Assembly (NCBI RefSeq): GCF_024347095.1
Contig: NZ_AP024903.1
Coordinates: 434,001 to 498,000, forward strand
Source: Vibrio rhizosphaerae
GTDB taxonomy: Bacteria; Pseudomonadota; Gammaproteobacteria; Enterobacterales; Vibrionaceae
Direction: 5' to 3'
DNA length: 64,000 nucleotides
This document shows, one piece after another, positions 9,351 to 20,093 of this stretch. Under the pieces are notes generated by a model that made no database searches, was not told where the DNA came from, and saw only the letters and a program-made list of their open reading frames with translations. The position numbers were made by a program, and so were the translations under genes. Numbering within the stretch: the first letter of the stretch is position 1; the number at the start of each line of letters is the position of its first letter.

Positions 9351-11222
9351 TCAAGATAAATGAGGCGTTAGTGTCGATGTTTCTGGTACTGAATCTGCGG
9401 CAATATTTGTAATCACAAATGGTGTCACAACCTGATAGCCGGCATCAATGATCGCTTCTTTGTCAAACTCAATTAACAATTGTCCCTCTGTGACACGATC
9501 ACCCTCTTTGACGTGCATTGTAAAATGTTTACCTTGGAGTTGTATGGTATCAATACCGACATGGATCAAAATTTCAGCGCCATTATCTGACAGTAATCCA
9601 ATCGCATGGCCGCTATTGTAGGTATGAGCAATCACGCCATTTGTGGGGGCGTACACTCGACCTTCTGTCGGAATGATTGCTATACCATCACCGACAGCGC
9701 CGGAGGAAAATACGTTATCATCGACATTTTCCAGCGTAATAATTTCACCTTTCAGTGGCAGACTCAGCACTTGATCTGCAACGATCATTTTGTCTCCGAC
9801 GACTTTCGGTGACTCATTTTTCGATACGTTTACAGAGGTTGATGCTGCTGGTTCTGATGGTTGTTCTTCAGCTGTATTTGGAAAACCAACAATTAAAGTC
9901 AGTACAAAACTGGCAACAAAGGCGATAAGACAGCCTAAAATGAATCCGGTAAAGCCGGGACCGTAGAAAATCGGAACGGTCAGTAAGCTCGTCATCCCCA
10001 TAGAAATGGCAGAACTTTGAGCATAACCAACAATCGCTCCCCCACAACCTGCCGCAATAACGGCACATATGAATGGTTTTTTCAGTTTCAGTGTTACACC
10101 ATAAACACCGGGTTCGGTAATCCCAAATAGTGACGTAATAAATGCAGCACCAGCCAAGGCTTTCATTTTTTCATCTTTCGTACGGAACATAACGGCCAAC
10201 AAGGCACCTGATTGTGAAAACACAGCCGGGCCGGTCGCGGCTTTCAGATAACTCCGGCCGAGAATCGATAAATCATTAATGAACAGTGTCACAAAGCCCC
10301 AGTGAACCCCGAAAATAACGAAGATCTGCCAGAAAGCAGCAAACAATGCGCCTGCGATGATTGGGTTGAATTTGTAGATCCCAACGAAGACATCTGCAAC
10401 CGCGGTACTTGCGGTCACGCTGACAGGACCGATACACATTAAAGTCAAGGGGACCATGATGGTGACTAATAAAAAGGGTGTAGCGATATTGCGAACACTA
10501 TCATGGAATAAATTCTTTAATTTTTTCTCTAAATAGCTCGTCACCCAGATACAAAGAATGATTGGCAGAACAGAGCCTGTATATTTCATCAAAATTACAG
10601 GGATGCCAAAAAATGAGACGTCTTGACCACTCGCATAAAGTGCCTGAATACTCGGGTAGATGATTGCTCCGGCAATCGAGACCGAGACAAAGGTATTTGC
10701 ACCAAATTTTCTAGAAGAAGTAATCGCTAATAGAACGGGTAGAAAATAAAAAATACTATCCGATGCAGCAGAGAGGATAATATATTCATTTTGTGTCGGA
10801 GAGAGCCAGTTGAGTGCCGTTAGAATGGAAAGAATCCCTTTCAATACCCCTGATGCTGCCATTGCGCCGAGTAACGGTGTGAAAATAGATGAAACCACAT
10901 CAACCAGTTTTTCGAGTAAGTTTCCTTTATTTTTATTTGTCTCATCATTTTGATTTGATCTTCTATTTTCGTTCAGTATTGATGAGAGAGAACCAAATTC
11001 CATATAAACATCAGAAACGCGATTTCCGATAACGACTTGAACTTGTCCAGCAGAGTTTATTGCTGTGATAACACCGTCCAGTTTATTTAGTGCATCCATG
11101 TTTACTTTATTGATGTCTACAATTTTAAAGCGTAAACGTGTAGCACAATGAACTAACGAAGCTACATTACTTTCACCACCAACTTCTTTTAAAATGTTAG
11201 AGGCTAGCTCTTTAGTGTTCAT
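9351..11222 (-). CDS. Beta-glucoside-type PTS transporter, EIIBCA
   Basis: A 623-residue PTS permease that imports and phosphorylates a beta-glucoside. Order: EIIB (about 1-90) with the phosphocysteine C26 in VHCATRLRF; membrane EIIC (about 105-465); EIIA (about 490-620) with the phosphohistidine H554 in ILIHVGIDT. This B-C-A order is that of BglF. The frame opens further upstream, but ATG 11222 has AGAGG in front and matches the family start MNTKELA. It lies between the phospho-beta-glucosidase and the antiterminator genes. The exact sugar (arbutin, salicin, cellobiose) cannot be read from the sequence. Confidence 0.95.
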   Translation of the reverse strand: MNTKELASNILKEVGGESNVASLVHCATRLRFKIVDINKVNMDALNKLDGVITAINSAGQVQVVIGNRVSDVYMEFGSLSSILNENRRSNQNDETNKNKGNLLEKLVDVVSSIFTPLLGAMAASGVLKGILSILTALNWLSPTQNEYIILSAASDSIFYFLPVLLAITSSRKFGANTFVSVSIAGAIIYPSIQALYASGQDVSFFGIPVILMKYTGSVLPIILCIWVTSYLEKKLKNLFHDSVRNIATPFLLVTIMVPLTLMCIGPVSVTASTAVADVFVGIYKFNPIIAGALFAAFWQIFVIFGVHWGFVTLFINDLSILGRSYLKAATGPAVFSQSGALLAVMFRTKDEKMKALAGAAFITSLFGITEPGVYGVTLKLKKPFICAVIAAGCGGAIVGYAQSSAISMGMTSLLTVPIFYGPGFTGFILGCLIAFVASFVLTLIVGFPNTAEEQPSEPAASTSVNVSKNESPKVVGDKMIVADQVLSLPLKGEIITLENVDDNVFSSGAVGDGIAIIPTEGRVYAPTNGVIAHTYNSGHAIGLLSDNGAEILIHVGIDTIQLQGKHFTMHVKEGDRVTEGQLLIEFDKEAIIDAGYQVVTPFVITNIAADSVPETSTLTPHLS

Positions 11223-11385
11223 GAAAATTCCTCTTAATAATAAGGTACTGAACAAATTGAAATTCTTACTCTATATTTAAATCATAAATTTATGAAAAGA
11301 TGGAGTGAATATGAAATGCTCCAGTGAAATCACAAAATTCAATATGAATAGATTAAATAAGTCGTGAAGTTAAATTTATATTGTG

Positions 11386-11414
11386 AGATATGCTCTGAAT
11401 TTCAGAGCATATCT
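11386..11414. promoter_or_regulatory. Long intergenic palindrome between glucosidase and PTS genes
   Basis: 14-bp perfect arms (AGATATGCTCTGAA / TTCAGAGCATATCT) with one central base, 39 bases after the glucosidase stop. No U-tract follows on the minus strand. It probably forms an RNA hairpin that protects the upstream message or separates expression levels in the operon; an operator is also possible. Confidence 0.6.
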
Positions 11415-11453
11415 TAAACCACGATCGTCTATGACTTTGTTAGTATCATAATT

Positions 11454-12869
<1,416 letters not shown>

Positions 12870-12885
12870 TTAATTTTTTAAATCC

Positions 12886-12935
12886 AAAAAAAAACCTGAG
12901 ATAAACATAGTATTTAACTACGCTTATCTCAGGTT
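12886..12935 (-). terminator. Conditional terminator at the head of the beta-glucoside operon
   Basis: On the minus strand a 12-bp stem (AACCTGAGATAA / TTATCTCAGGTT) with a 19-base loop is followed by nine T. It sits between promoter and first gene, so by default transcription ends here. Its first arm overlaps the last bases of the RAT site. Confidence 0.92.
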
Positions 12936-12961
12936 TCGCCCAAAAAGAGGTAACGCCCTTT
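12932..12961 (-). promoter_or_regulatory. RAT: RNA antiterminator-binding site for the BglG-type protein
   Basis: The roughly 30 bases upstream of and overlapping the terminator read, on the minus strand, GGGCGTTACCTC, five T, then GGGCGAAACC. This fits the LicT/BglG RAT pattern (GG..GTTACT....GGC.AAACC), including the conserved GTTAC and the terminal AAACC shared with the terminator stem. Bound antiterminator would block formation of the 12886-12935 hairpin. Confidence 0.82.
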
Positions 12962-12992
12962 CCTTTACGCAAACAATAAACAAATCAATAGA

Positions 12993-13034
12993 ACAATAAA
13001 ACTGATATGGGATGATTATGTGATAACTATCACA
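12993..13034 (-). promoter_or_regulatory. CRP site and probable promoter of the beta-glucoside operon
   Basis: A perfect CRP palindrome (TGTGATAACTATCACA) lies at 13019-13034. On the minus strand TATTGT at 12993-12998 can be the -10, which places the start near 12986 and the CRP site near -41, the class II position. Catabolite control plus antitermination is typical of beta-glucoside operons. The CRP site is read directly; the -10 is inferred. Confidence 0.8.
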
Positions 13035-13576
13035 GGAAATTGGCCTGATGTTGCCTCAGCGATCTTGTTAGATTGTAGAAGTATAGAGGTTATTTTTTCA
13101 TATATACTATTGTGTTGACCTATATTTAATAAGATTCCACAACGTCAACTGATTTACTTGATCTTTTATATGATAAATTTGTTTTAAGAACAGCACGTAA
13201 GCAATAAATGATACCAATGAAAAATGCATACGGATATGAGTCATCATGAATGATTAGACTGCCGGGTAACCCGGGAATTAATATGCCAATATCAAGCTTG
13301 GTATTTTGGGTGGCGTGTAATTCTGAAAAATATTCATGACATATACGCTTAAATTACTAAATTAAATAAAGGTAATGTCAAAAATGATGATGATATTTTT
13401 AGATCCTCATTGAGCTTATTTTACTTGAGTTTTATTTAAAGTGGTTGTTAATGTTTCTTATTATTTGTTCCTTAAGTTTAGAATTCACCAAGTTTATCCT
13501 GTTTAATTGGTGAGCCGTTTTGATTTGATTGTATGAACTATTATGAAAAATATTTTTAATGTGGAAAAGACTGAAA
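13035..13576. other. Long AT-rich noncoding region upstream of the beta-glucoside operon
   Basis: About 540 bases without a supportable gene between the CRP site and the phoH terminator. It is AT-rich with two visible inverted repeats: CCGGGTAACCCGG near 13262, and TCACCAA / TTGGTGA at 13485-13491 and 13507-13513. The latter is followed by a T-rich stretch. A small RNA cannot be excluded. Confidence 0.5.
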
Positions 13577-13618
13577 TAAAAAAGAACGGTTCACTATAAA
13601 AATGGTTGTGAGCCGTTC
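13577..13618 (-). terminator. Terminator after phoH
   Basis: On the minus strand an 11-bp stem (GAACGGCTCAC / GTGAACCGTTC, one G-T/C-A-type mismatch position) with a 13-base loop is followed by six T, just downstream of the phoH stop. Confidence 0.85.
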
Positions 13619-13628
13619 ATATTAAAAT

Positions 13629-15005
13629 TTAGAAATAGGTTTCTGTAAATTCAGCCAGTGAACTTCTTTCTACCTCATCGAAAATGAGAATTGAACCTTT
13701 CTCATAGTTCTTATAGACATTGACCGCTGCTGATAAACCACTGGATGCCGCACTGACAAACTTATCGTCAATCTGACTGAGATTGCCAAGTAAGATCGTC
13801 CGGCAGTTTTTACCACCTCGGCTGAGCATCCCTTTGACCTGTGCGCGAGTCATATTTTGAGCTTCATCAATGATTAAAACGGCATCGTCGAGAGAACGTC
13901 CTCTGAAGTAAGCCATACTTGTAAATTCAATATTGGCTCGTTCAATAATGTGCTCGACTGTTTCGTGAACATTGCAATCTTCACCATCACCTGAATGCAT
14001 CGAGACGAGGGCATCGGTGATACCGACCATGAGCGGTAGCGATTTTTCTTTCAAATCACCGGGGAGAAATCCCGGATCATCGTCCATAAAGTCTCTGCTT
14101 CTGACGACGACAATTTTTTTATATTGCTTTGTTTCGATCACCTGATGCAATGCTGCCGCGACGGCTAAGAATGTTTTACCGGATCCGGCGGGGCCGAGCA
14201 TAATATTCAGGTCATAGCTCGGATCGGTTAATTGGCTTAATGCAATGGCTTGTCGTTGATTTTTGGGGCTAATTCCCCATACTTTCCCTTGTTTTTTCGG
14301 TAAAAGTTTTGTGATGACATGGGTTGATGTGACTTGGGTAACCACCCCGATATGCTGTTCATCATCAAACCAATACATATTTTTCTGAACTTCTTCATTA
14401 AATAAATGACGATCAAATTGATAATGATCACCCGATAGTTTGAAATCTTTATCGGTCTCGATACGATTAAATAAATCACCTTCGAAATATTGTACGCCGG
14501 AATAAAGTAGGTCGATGTCTGTAATTTGATTATCAACCGGAACATCTTCAGAAAATACACCAATGGTTCGGGCTTTTAGCCGCATATTAATGTCACGGCT
14601 GACCAACGATACGTCTCTGCCGAGTTTTTTCTGGAGTTGGAAGGCGAAGTTAATAATATGATTGTCTGCATCACTGCCAATACCATGACGAAGAGATTCT
14701 TCAACTTCAATATTGGTATCGACAGCAATAAATAGTTTTCCTCGTTTACCGGTCTCACTTGATGGGAGTTCAATACCTTCTTGGAGTTCTTCTGCATTAT
14801 GACCATTCACTAAATCTTCGAGCATTCGGATACAGACCCGGGCATCTGCGCTGACCGATTTTTCTCTACGCTCTTTTAAATTGTCTAACTCTTCCAGTAC
14901 CGTTAAACAAATATAAACATCATCCTGATAGGCGAGTAAACTTTTGGGATCGTGGACTAACGCCGAAGTATCTAAAACGCGGGGAGTATTGGTTCTTGAT
15001 ATCAT
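13629..15005 (-). CDS. PIN domain-PhoH ATPase fusion (PhoH2/YlaK type)
   Basis: A 458-residue protein with an N-terminal PIN nuclease domain (about 8-150) and a C-terminal PhoH helicase-like ATPase (about 245-455). PIN acidic residues are present: D12 in VLDTSAL, E38/E39 in VLEELD, D113/D115 and D138. The ATPase has Walker A GPAGSGKT at 271-278 and Walker B VLIIDEAQN near 370. PhoH2-type proteins in other bacteria are RNA helicase-nucleases, some in toxin-antitoxin pairs; the role here is unknown. Immediately upstream on the same strand is a fragment that resembles the start of another PIN-PhoH protein. Confidence 0.9.
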   Translation of the reverse strand: MISRTNTPRVLDTSALVHDPKSLLAYQDDVYICLTVLEELDNLKERREKSVSADARVCIRMLEDLVNGHNAEELQEGIELPSSETGKRGKLFIAVDTNIEVEESLRHGIGSDADNHIINFAFQLQKKLGRDVSLVSRDINMRLKARTIGVFSEDVPVDNQITDIDLLYSGVQYFEGDLFNRIETDKDFKLSGDHYQFDRHLFNEEVQKNMYWFDDEQHIGVVTQVTSTHVITKLLPKKQGKVWGISPKNQRQAIALSQLTDPSYDLNIMLGPAGSGKTFLAVAAALHQVIETKQYKKIVVVRSRDFMDDDPGFLPGDLKEKSLPLMVGITDALVSMHSGDGEDCNVHETVEHIIERANIEFTSMAYFRGRSLDDAVLIIDEAQNMTRAQVKGMLSRGGKNCRTILLGNLSQIDDKFVSAASSGLSAAVNVYKNYEKGSILIFDEVERSSLAEFTETYF

Positions 15006-15077
15006 AATATGTTTCCTACATATAATGGAAAGACCGATGTTGCTGACATCATGATTGATTCCATGAATAAATCTCTG

Positions 15078-15335
15078 CTATCCGAGCACAAGCCCACTGC
15101 TTTTCATGTCTGTATGGTGAGAAAATTTCGTCTTTTTTGACGCGGATGATTCCAAGCCCAGATTGGGAGCCCGGGATTCCTGACGATATCGCGTTAATTG
15201 TTGAATTGGGTCGGGTTGTTTGAGGGCGGTCATTGGGAAGACCACATCATGTTGTTGGAAGGAATCAATAACTAGCGGTTCATAGTGGCGGATATTGGTA
15301 TCCAGAACAAATCGTTTCCGGTCGGTATCGCCCAT
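15078..15335 (-). pseudogene. Decayed N-terminal fragment of a second PIN-PhoH gene
   Basis: An 85-codon frame with a good ribosome site (AAGGAG, seven bases before ATG 15335). Its start, MGDTDRKRFVLDTNI then EPLVIDSFQQHDVVFPMT, matches from memory the usual gammaproteobacterial PIN-PhoH start (LFVLDTNILLHEP, SFxEHDVVIPMTVLEEL). The active-site region is altered: VLEEL has become ALKQP, and after about residue 45 the similarity fades. There is no room for the rest of the protein before the intact PIN-PhoH gene 72 bases on. I read it as a remnant of a second copy that may still be translated; a small functional protein is less likely. Confidence 0.55.
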
Positions 15336-15578
15336 AAGCGTCTCCTTGCCGTCACGCGGCTGACTGAGAAGAGATAGCTTGTCAGCAGAGGTCGAGAATC
15401 ATACTGTACTGGGTTTGTATGTCTCTGCGACGTACTGCAAACCTTTCAACAAACCTGCTAAACAAACACGATGACCGAACATCGGTTTATTCGTTACTAC
15501 TGAACCTGTCATAAGTCTGTGCCAACGTCGTCGCCTGATTCAGCCGCTTCATTGTGCTGCATAACTATCAAGTTTCAG

Positions 15579-15593
15579 AAGTGATGATCACTT
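15579..15593. promoter_or_regulatory. Perfect 7+1+7 palindrome, possible operator
   Basis: AAGTGAT-G-ATCACTT reads the same on both strands apart from the centre base. It lies in the rapA upstream region, 229 bases before the start. The binding protein is unknown. Confidence 0.4.
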
Positions 15594-15687
15594 GTATACC
15601 GAATGGTGTAAGTATAGCAATCAATTCGTTTACAAATGACATCTATTCTTTACATTTTTATGTCATCGGGCCAATCCGTGGATTTCG

Positions 15688-15703
15688 CGTGACCTGTATC
15701 ACA
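15688..15703. promoter_or_regulatory. Probable CRP site upstream of rapA
   Basis: CGTGACCTGTATCACA matches the TGTGA-N6-TCACA consensus at 9 of 10 defined bases. It is 119 bases before the rapA start. No clear -10/-35 pair was identified, so the target and direction are inferred. Confidence 0.5.
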
Positions 15704-15821
15704 GCATCAAGTAAGATGAGCGCCCATTTTCTGCACCCGACTGGAATCATCGTCATAATGATACGGGTTAGTGAGCGGCAGATTTTCTGTGATACTTTGA
15801 TCAAAATGAGGTAATTGATTC

Positions 15822-18728
15822 ATGGCTTTTGCGTTGGGGCAACGTTGGATAAGTGATACCGAAAGCGATTTAGGATTAGGAACTGTGGTGGCATTAGATG
15901 ACCGGACCGTCACATTAATGTTTGCTGCATCAGAAGAGAATCGTGTTTATGCTCGCCACGATGCACCGGTCACCCGAGTGATTTTTCATGCGGGGGATAC
16001 CGTCGATTGCCAAGAAGGATGGACATTGCAGATTGAACAGGTGAGCGAAGACGGCGGGGTACTGACTTACATCGGGACACGTCAGGATACGCAGGAAACA
16101 CAAGTTCAATTACGCGAGATTTTTTTAAGCCATCAAATTCGATTTAATAAGCCTCAGGATAAGTTGTTTGCCGGTCAGATTGATCGCATGGACAACTTCG
16201 TATTGCGCTACCGCGCGTTGCTCAATCAGCATCAACAGCATAAAAGCCCAATGCGCGGACTGTGCGGTGGCCGGGTCGGTTTGATTGCTCACCAACTCTA
16301 TATTGCCCATGAAGTCGGGCAACGTCATGCGCCTCGCGTTCTACTGGCTGATGAAGTCGGATTGGGTAAAACGATTGAAGCGGGGATGATTATTCATCAA
16401 CAAGTGCTGTCAGGGCGAGCGGAACGGATCCTGATTGTCGTCCCGGAAACCCTCCAGTATCAGTGGCTGGTTGAAATGATGCGTCGTTTTAACCTGCATT
16501 TTTCTATTTTTGATGAAGAGCGCTGTATCGAATCACAGAGTGAAGCTGAAAATCCGTTTGAGACTCAGCAGTATGTTCTCTGCTCGCTTGATTTCCTCCG
16601 CCAACATCCGCAGCGTTTCGAACAAGCGAAAGCAGTCAGCTGGGATTTAATGGTGGTTGATGAAGCACACCATCTGGCTTGGGAGGTTGATCAGCCCAGT
16701 GCTGAATATCTGATTGTTGAGGCGTTGGCGCAACAGATTGCCGGTGTTCTGTTATTGACGGCAACCCCAGAACAACTCGGGCGGGAAAGCCACTTTGCCC
16801 GGTTACGCTTGTTGGACCCGGATCGCTTTTATGACTTTGATACGTTTATTCAAGAAGAAGCGTCTTATGAACCGGTTGCCGAAGCCGTATCTGAACTGGC
16901 TGAAGACCGGGCGTTATCCAATGAATCGAAAAATCATATCGTTGAACTGCTTTCTGAGCAGGATGTTGAACCGCTTTTCCGAATTATTGACGGCGATACC
17001 AGCCACGAAGATAAAGTCAGTGCCAGAGAAGAGTTAATCGGTAACCTGATGGATCGTCACGGGACCGGACGCGTGCTGTTTCGTAATACCCGATCCGCTA
17101 TTCAGGGATTTCCACAGCGTTGTGTCAATCTGATTCCACTGGCGCAACCACAGGAATATCAGGACTTCATTGCCCAATTAATCGCTTCACTTGACACGGG
17201 TCACCGCCTGAGAATTGAAAGCGGTATGTATCCGGAAAGTGCGTATCACGCTCAGGCCCATAGTTCGCAGGTGTGGTGGATGTTTGATCCACGCATCAAC
17301 TGGTTGCTGGATAAAGTGACATCGAAGCGCAGTGAGAAAATTTTGGTGATAGCTGCGAAGGCAGAGACTGCACTACAGATTGAACAGGCATTGCGTGAGC
17401 GGGAAGGCATTCGGGCGACGGTTTTCCATGAAGGCATGTCGATCATTGAACGCGATAAAGCGGCGGCTTATTTTGCGCAGGATGAAGGCGGCGCTCAGGT
17501 GCTGGTGTGTAGTGAAATTGGTTCTGAAGGACGCAATTTCCAATTCGCCAGTCAGTTGGTCATGTTTGATCTGCCGATGAACCCTGACCTGTTGGAACAA
17601 CGTATCGGTCGTCTGGATCGGATCGGTCAGAAGCAGGATGTTGAGATCCACGTGCCTTATCTACAGGGATCGTCACAGGAAATGATTGCCCGTTGGTATC
17701 ATGAAGGCTTGAATGCTTTCACTGAGACGTGTCCGACGGGAAATGCGGTATTTGAATCCTTCGCTGAACGTTTGATGGCGTTACTGTCGCAATCAGATGA
17801 GCCGTTGTTGGAAGATTTGATAGCCGATGCCCGGAAGATGAATCATGAATTGAAAGCTGCGTTGGAACACGGGCGGGATCGCTTACTGGAAATGCACTCT
17901 CATGGCGGTGAAAAAGCTGAACAGATAGTCCGTGAAATTGCGGCAACAGACGGTGATACGGAGCTGGTCGCTTTTGCGCTGAGCCTGTTTGATACCATTG
18001 GACTGAATCAGGATGATCGCGGTGAGCATATGTTGGTCGTGACTCCTTCTGAGCATATGATGGTGCCAAGTTATCCGGGGTTACCTTATGAAGGGGCAAC
18101 GATTACCTTTGAACGAGAAACGGCACTCTCCCGGGAAGATATCCATTTCATGACATGGGAGCACCCGATGATTCAGGGCGGTATTGATTTGCTTCTGAGC
18201 GAGGGGGTCGGGACATCTGCCGTTTCGTTGTTGAAAAATAAAGCGCTACCGGTCGGAACGATTTTACTCGAATTGGTTTATGTCGTGGATGCTCAGGCAC
18301 CCAAACGAAGTGGTATCGGTCGCTTCTTGCCAAAAACACCAATCCGGCTGATGCTGGATGCACAGGGCAATGACTTGTCATCCCAAGTCGCATTCGACGG
18401 ATTCAATCGCCAGCTCAGCCCGGTCAACCGTCATTTAGCGAATAAGCTGGTTACTTCTGTTCAGCAAGATGTTCATCAACTGATTCAGAAAAGTGAAGCG
18501 GTGATCGAGCCGAAGGTTGCGAGTATTCGACAAGCGGCACAACAAGAGATGGAAGCGGTACTGAATCGCGAGCTTGAACGCCTGCAGGCCTTAAAAGCGG
18601 TTAATCCGAATATTCGTGATGAAGAAATAGAGATTCTGGGCAACCAGATTTCAGCATTATCGGTTCTGATTCAACAAGCACAATATCAGCTGGATTCATT
18701 GCGCTTGATTGTCGTTTCGCATCAGTAA
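15822..18728 (+). CDS. rapA: RapA, RNA polymerase-associated SWI2/SNF2 ATPase
   Basis: A 968-residue polymerase recycling factor, the E. coli length. It begins [20 protein letters not shown], the Tudor-like N-terminal region, then carries the helicase core: Walker [13 protein letters not shown] near residue 180, the DEAH box VVDEAHHL near 285, [10 protein letters not shown] as motif III, and the second lobe with [15 protein letters not shown] and [11 protein letters not shown] near residues 560-610. GAGGT precedes the ATG. It works at RNA polymerase to release stalled complexes. A terminator follows. Confidence 0.97.
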   Translation: MAFALGQRWISDTESDLGLGTVVALDDRTVTLMFAASEENRVYARHDAPVTRVIFHAGDTVDCQEGWTLQIEQVSEDGGVLTYIGTRQDTQETQVQLREIFLSHQIRFNKPQDKLFAGQIDRMDNFVLRYRALLNQHQQHKSPMRGLCGGRVGLIAHQLYIAHEVGQRHAPRVLLADEVGLGKTIEAGMIIHQQVLSGRAERILIVVPETLQYQWLVEMMRRFNLHFSIFDEERCIESQSEAENPFETQQYVLCSLDFLRQHPQRFEQAKAVSWDLMVVDEAHHLAWEVDQPSAEYLIVEALAQQIAGVLLLTATPEQLGRESHFARLRLLDPDRFYDFDTFIQEEASYEPVAEAVSELAEDRALSNESKNHIVELLSEQDVEPLFRIIDGDTSHEDKVSAREELIGNLMDRHGTGRVLFRNTRSAIQGFPQRCVNLIPLAQPQEYQDFIAQLIASLDTGHRLRIESGMYPESAYHAQAHSSQVWWMFDPRINWLLDKVTSKRSEKILVIAAKAETALQIEQALREREGIRATVFHEGMSIIERDKAAAYFAQDEGGAQVLVCSEIGSEGRNFQFASQLVMFDLPMNPDLLEQRIGRLDRIGQKQDVEIHVPYLQGSSQEMIARWYHEGLNAFTETCPTGNAVFESFAERLMALLSQSDEPLLEDLIADARKMNHELKAALEHGRDRLLEMHSHGGEKAEQIVREIAATDGDTELVAFALSLFDTIGLNQDDRGEHMLVVTPSEHMMVPSYPGLPYEGATITFERETALSREDIHFMTWEHPMIQGGIDLLLSEGVGTSAVSLLKNKALPVGTILLELVYVVDAQAPKRSGIGRFLPKTPIRLMLDAQGNDLSSQVAFDGFNRQLSPVNRHLANKLVTSVQQDVHQLIQKSEAVIEPKVASIRQAAQQEMEAVLNRELERLQALKAVNPNIRDEEIEILGNQISALSVLIQQAQYQLDSLRLIVVSHQ

Positions 18729-18750
18729 GTTGTCTTTATCTTCAAAATAA

Positions 18751-18780
18751 AAAAAGCCATCATGACACGGATGGCTTTTT
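18751..18780. terminator. Bidirectional terminator after rapA
   Basis: An 11-bp stem (AAAAAGCCATC / GATGGCTTTTT) with an eight-base loop, flanked by A and T runs. It serves rapA on the plus strand and the converging Nramp-like gene. Confidence 0.92.
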
Positions 18781-18803
18781 TACATTCAGGAGTCCGTTAT
18801 GAC

Positions 18804-20093
18804 TTACATGAACCATTTCCACCAAAGGAAAAGGGCAAGGAAGCCGAATAGATAAATCAGCCCCGCGATCGATAATAATTTCATTTTCGGCCCCAGTTTC
18901 AGCGCATCAGGCAGTGGTGTTCTGGTGACCAAAACATAGTTGAGCAGTGCAAAGACGGGCGTCGTGACGAATGCCATGATCATGGCAAAATTTAGCATCG
19001 GCAGTAGGGCTGACTTGGCAAAAGCGAGAATGCTCAGCGCGACTATCGAAACAATCAGCATCCAGGGCGTTAGATAACGATGTTTGTTCTCATCGGTTTG
19101 ATCGTCAGTTGCTTGTTGTTTTAACAGGCGTTGTGATTCGGCAATGACTCGCGAATAGCCATCGATAACGGTGATCGTACTGCCAAAAATACAGAAGAAC
19201 GCAATTACTGCAATCAGGTAGCGGGCCCATTCACCGATGGTTGATGCATACAAATTGACTAACTGATGCGTAAATCCAATCCCAGACTTGGATAATTCGG
19301 TTCCCGTACCATGAATCAGTAATGCGCCAAGTGCAAGAAAGACAATCGCCAGAATCGCGGTTCCGATATAGCCGACATTAAAATCGAACAGTGCCGATTT
19401 GGGTGTGACTTGCTGATGTGCACACTGATTTTTCAGCCAGATCGAGGTCAGGCTGGAGATTTCAATCGGTGCCGGCATCCACCCCATCGTGACAACCAGA
19501 AAGCCGATCGCCGCAAGTGTCCAGGGCGATGGGTCGGGCGCGTCAGCGATGGTGGCAACCGGGTGACCAATCGCAATGACAACCGCAGACAAGGTCGCGA
19601 TCGTGAGAACCGCCATGATCATTTTCGCCAGTGAATCGAGTGCTTTGTAGTGGCCGGCAAATAAAATGACCAGACAGGTGACGACGACAATGACTGATAA
19701 AGCCAGACTGGATAATTCAAATGGCATGAAATATCCCAGCAAGCTGGCACTAAAGAGTGTCAGCGCAGCCGTATTAATGACCGCCGAAATGATACTCAGC
19801 AGCATGAAAATCCAAAGGTAAGGTTTGCCGAGTTGTGCATAACCATGAACCAGACATTCCCCGGTGCCCATCGTGTATTGCACCCCTGCCCGGAAAAAAG
19901 GGTATTTAAACAGGTTTACGAGCAAGATTAAGATAGCCAGTTGCCAGCCATAGATTGCCCCCGCTTTTGTTGATGCGACGAGGTGAGATCCTCCGACGGC
20001 AGCGGCAGCCATCATGATTCCGGGACCGAGTGATTTGATCGCTCTGGACAATGAAGATCCCTGCGAAGAGGGATAAGTGGCAGCATTTTCCAT
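18804..20093 (-). CDS. Nramp-family (SLC11-like) membrane transporter, divergent type
   Basis: A 429-residue inner-membrane protein with about 11 hydrophobic helices. The first helix keeps the family GPG start (GPGIMMAAAAVGGSHLV, residues 23-39), but the DPGN metal-binding motif of classical MntH/Nramp is replaced by VGGS. The sixth-helix MPH motif is replaced by MGWMPAPIE, near residue 205. It belongs to a widespread Nramp-like group whose substrate I cannot state, so manganese transport should not be assumed. AGGAAC precedes the ATG. It is a single gene with divergent rluA upstream. Confidence 0.85.
   Translation of the reverse strand: MENAATYPSSQGSSLSRAIKSLGPGIMMAAAAVGGSHLVASTKAGAIYGWQLAILILLVNLFKYPFFRAGVQYTMGTGECLVHGYAQLGKPYLWIFMLLSIISAVINTAALTLFSASLLGYFMPFELSSLALSVIVVVTCLVILFAGHYKALDSLAKMIMAVLTIATLSAVVIAIGHPVATIADAPDPSPWTLAAIGFLVVTMGWMPAPIEISSLTSIWLKNQCAHQQVTPKSALFDFNVGYIGTAILAIVFLALGALLIHGTGTELSKSGIGFTHQLVNLYASTIGEWARYLIAVIAFFCIFGSTITVIDGYSRVIAESQRLLKQQATDDQTDENKHRYLTPWMLIVSIVALSILAFAKSALLPMLNFAMIMAFVTTPVFALLNYVLVTRTPLPDALKLGPKMKLLSIAGLIYLFGFLALFLWWKWFM

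Larger units (their letters stand above)
15336..15821. other. Divergent intergenic region upstream of rapA
   Basis: About 490 bases without a supportable gene. It contains the palindrome AAGTGATGATCACTT at 15579-15593 and a near-perfect CRP site at 15688-15703, both listed separately. Short frames across it lack ribosome sites or family resemblance. Confidence 0.55.

Noticed and set aside
15554..15814. 86-codon frame in the rapA upstream region
   Set aside because: No ribosome site; overlaps the palindrome and CRP site; no recognisable product.
17719..18099. 126-codon frame antisense to rapA
   Set aside because: No start signal, no family resemblance, lies within a clear gene.
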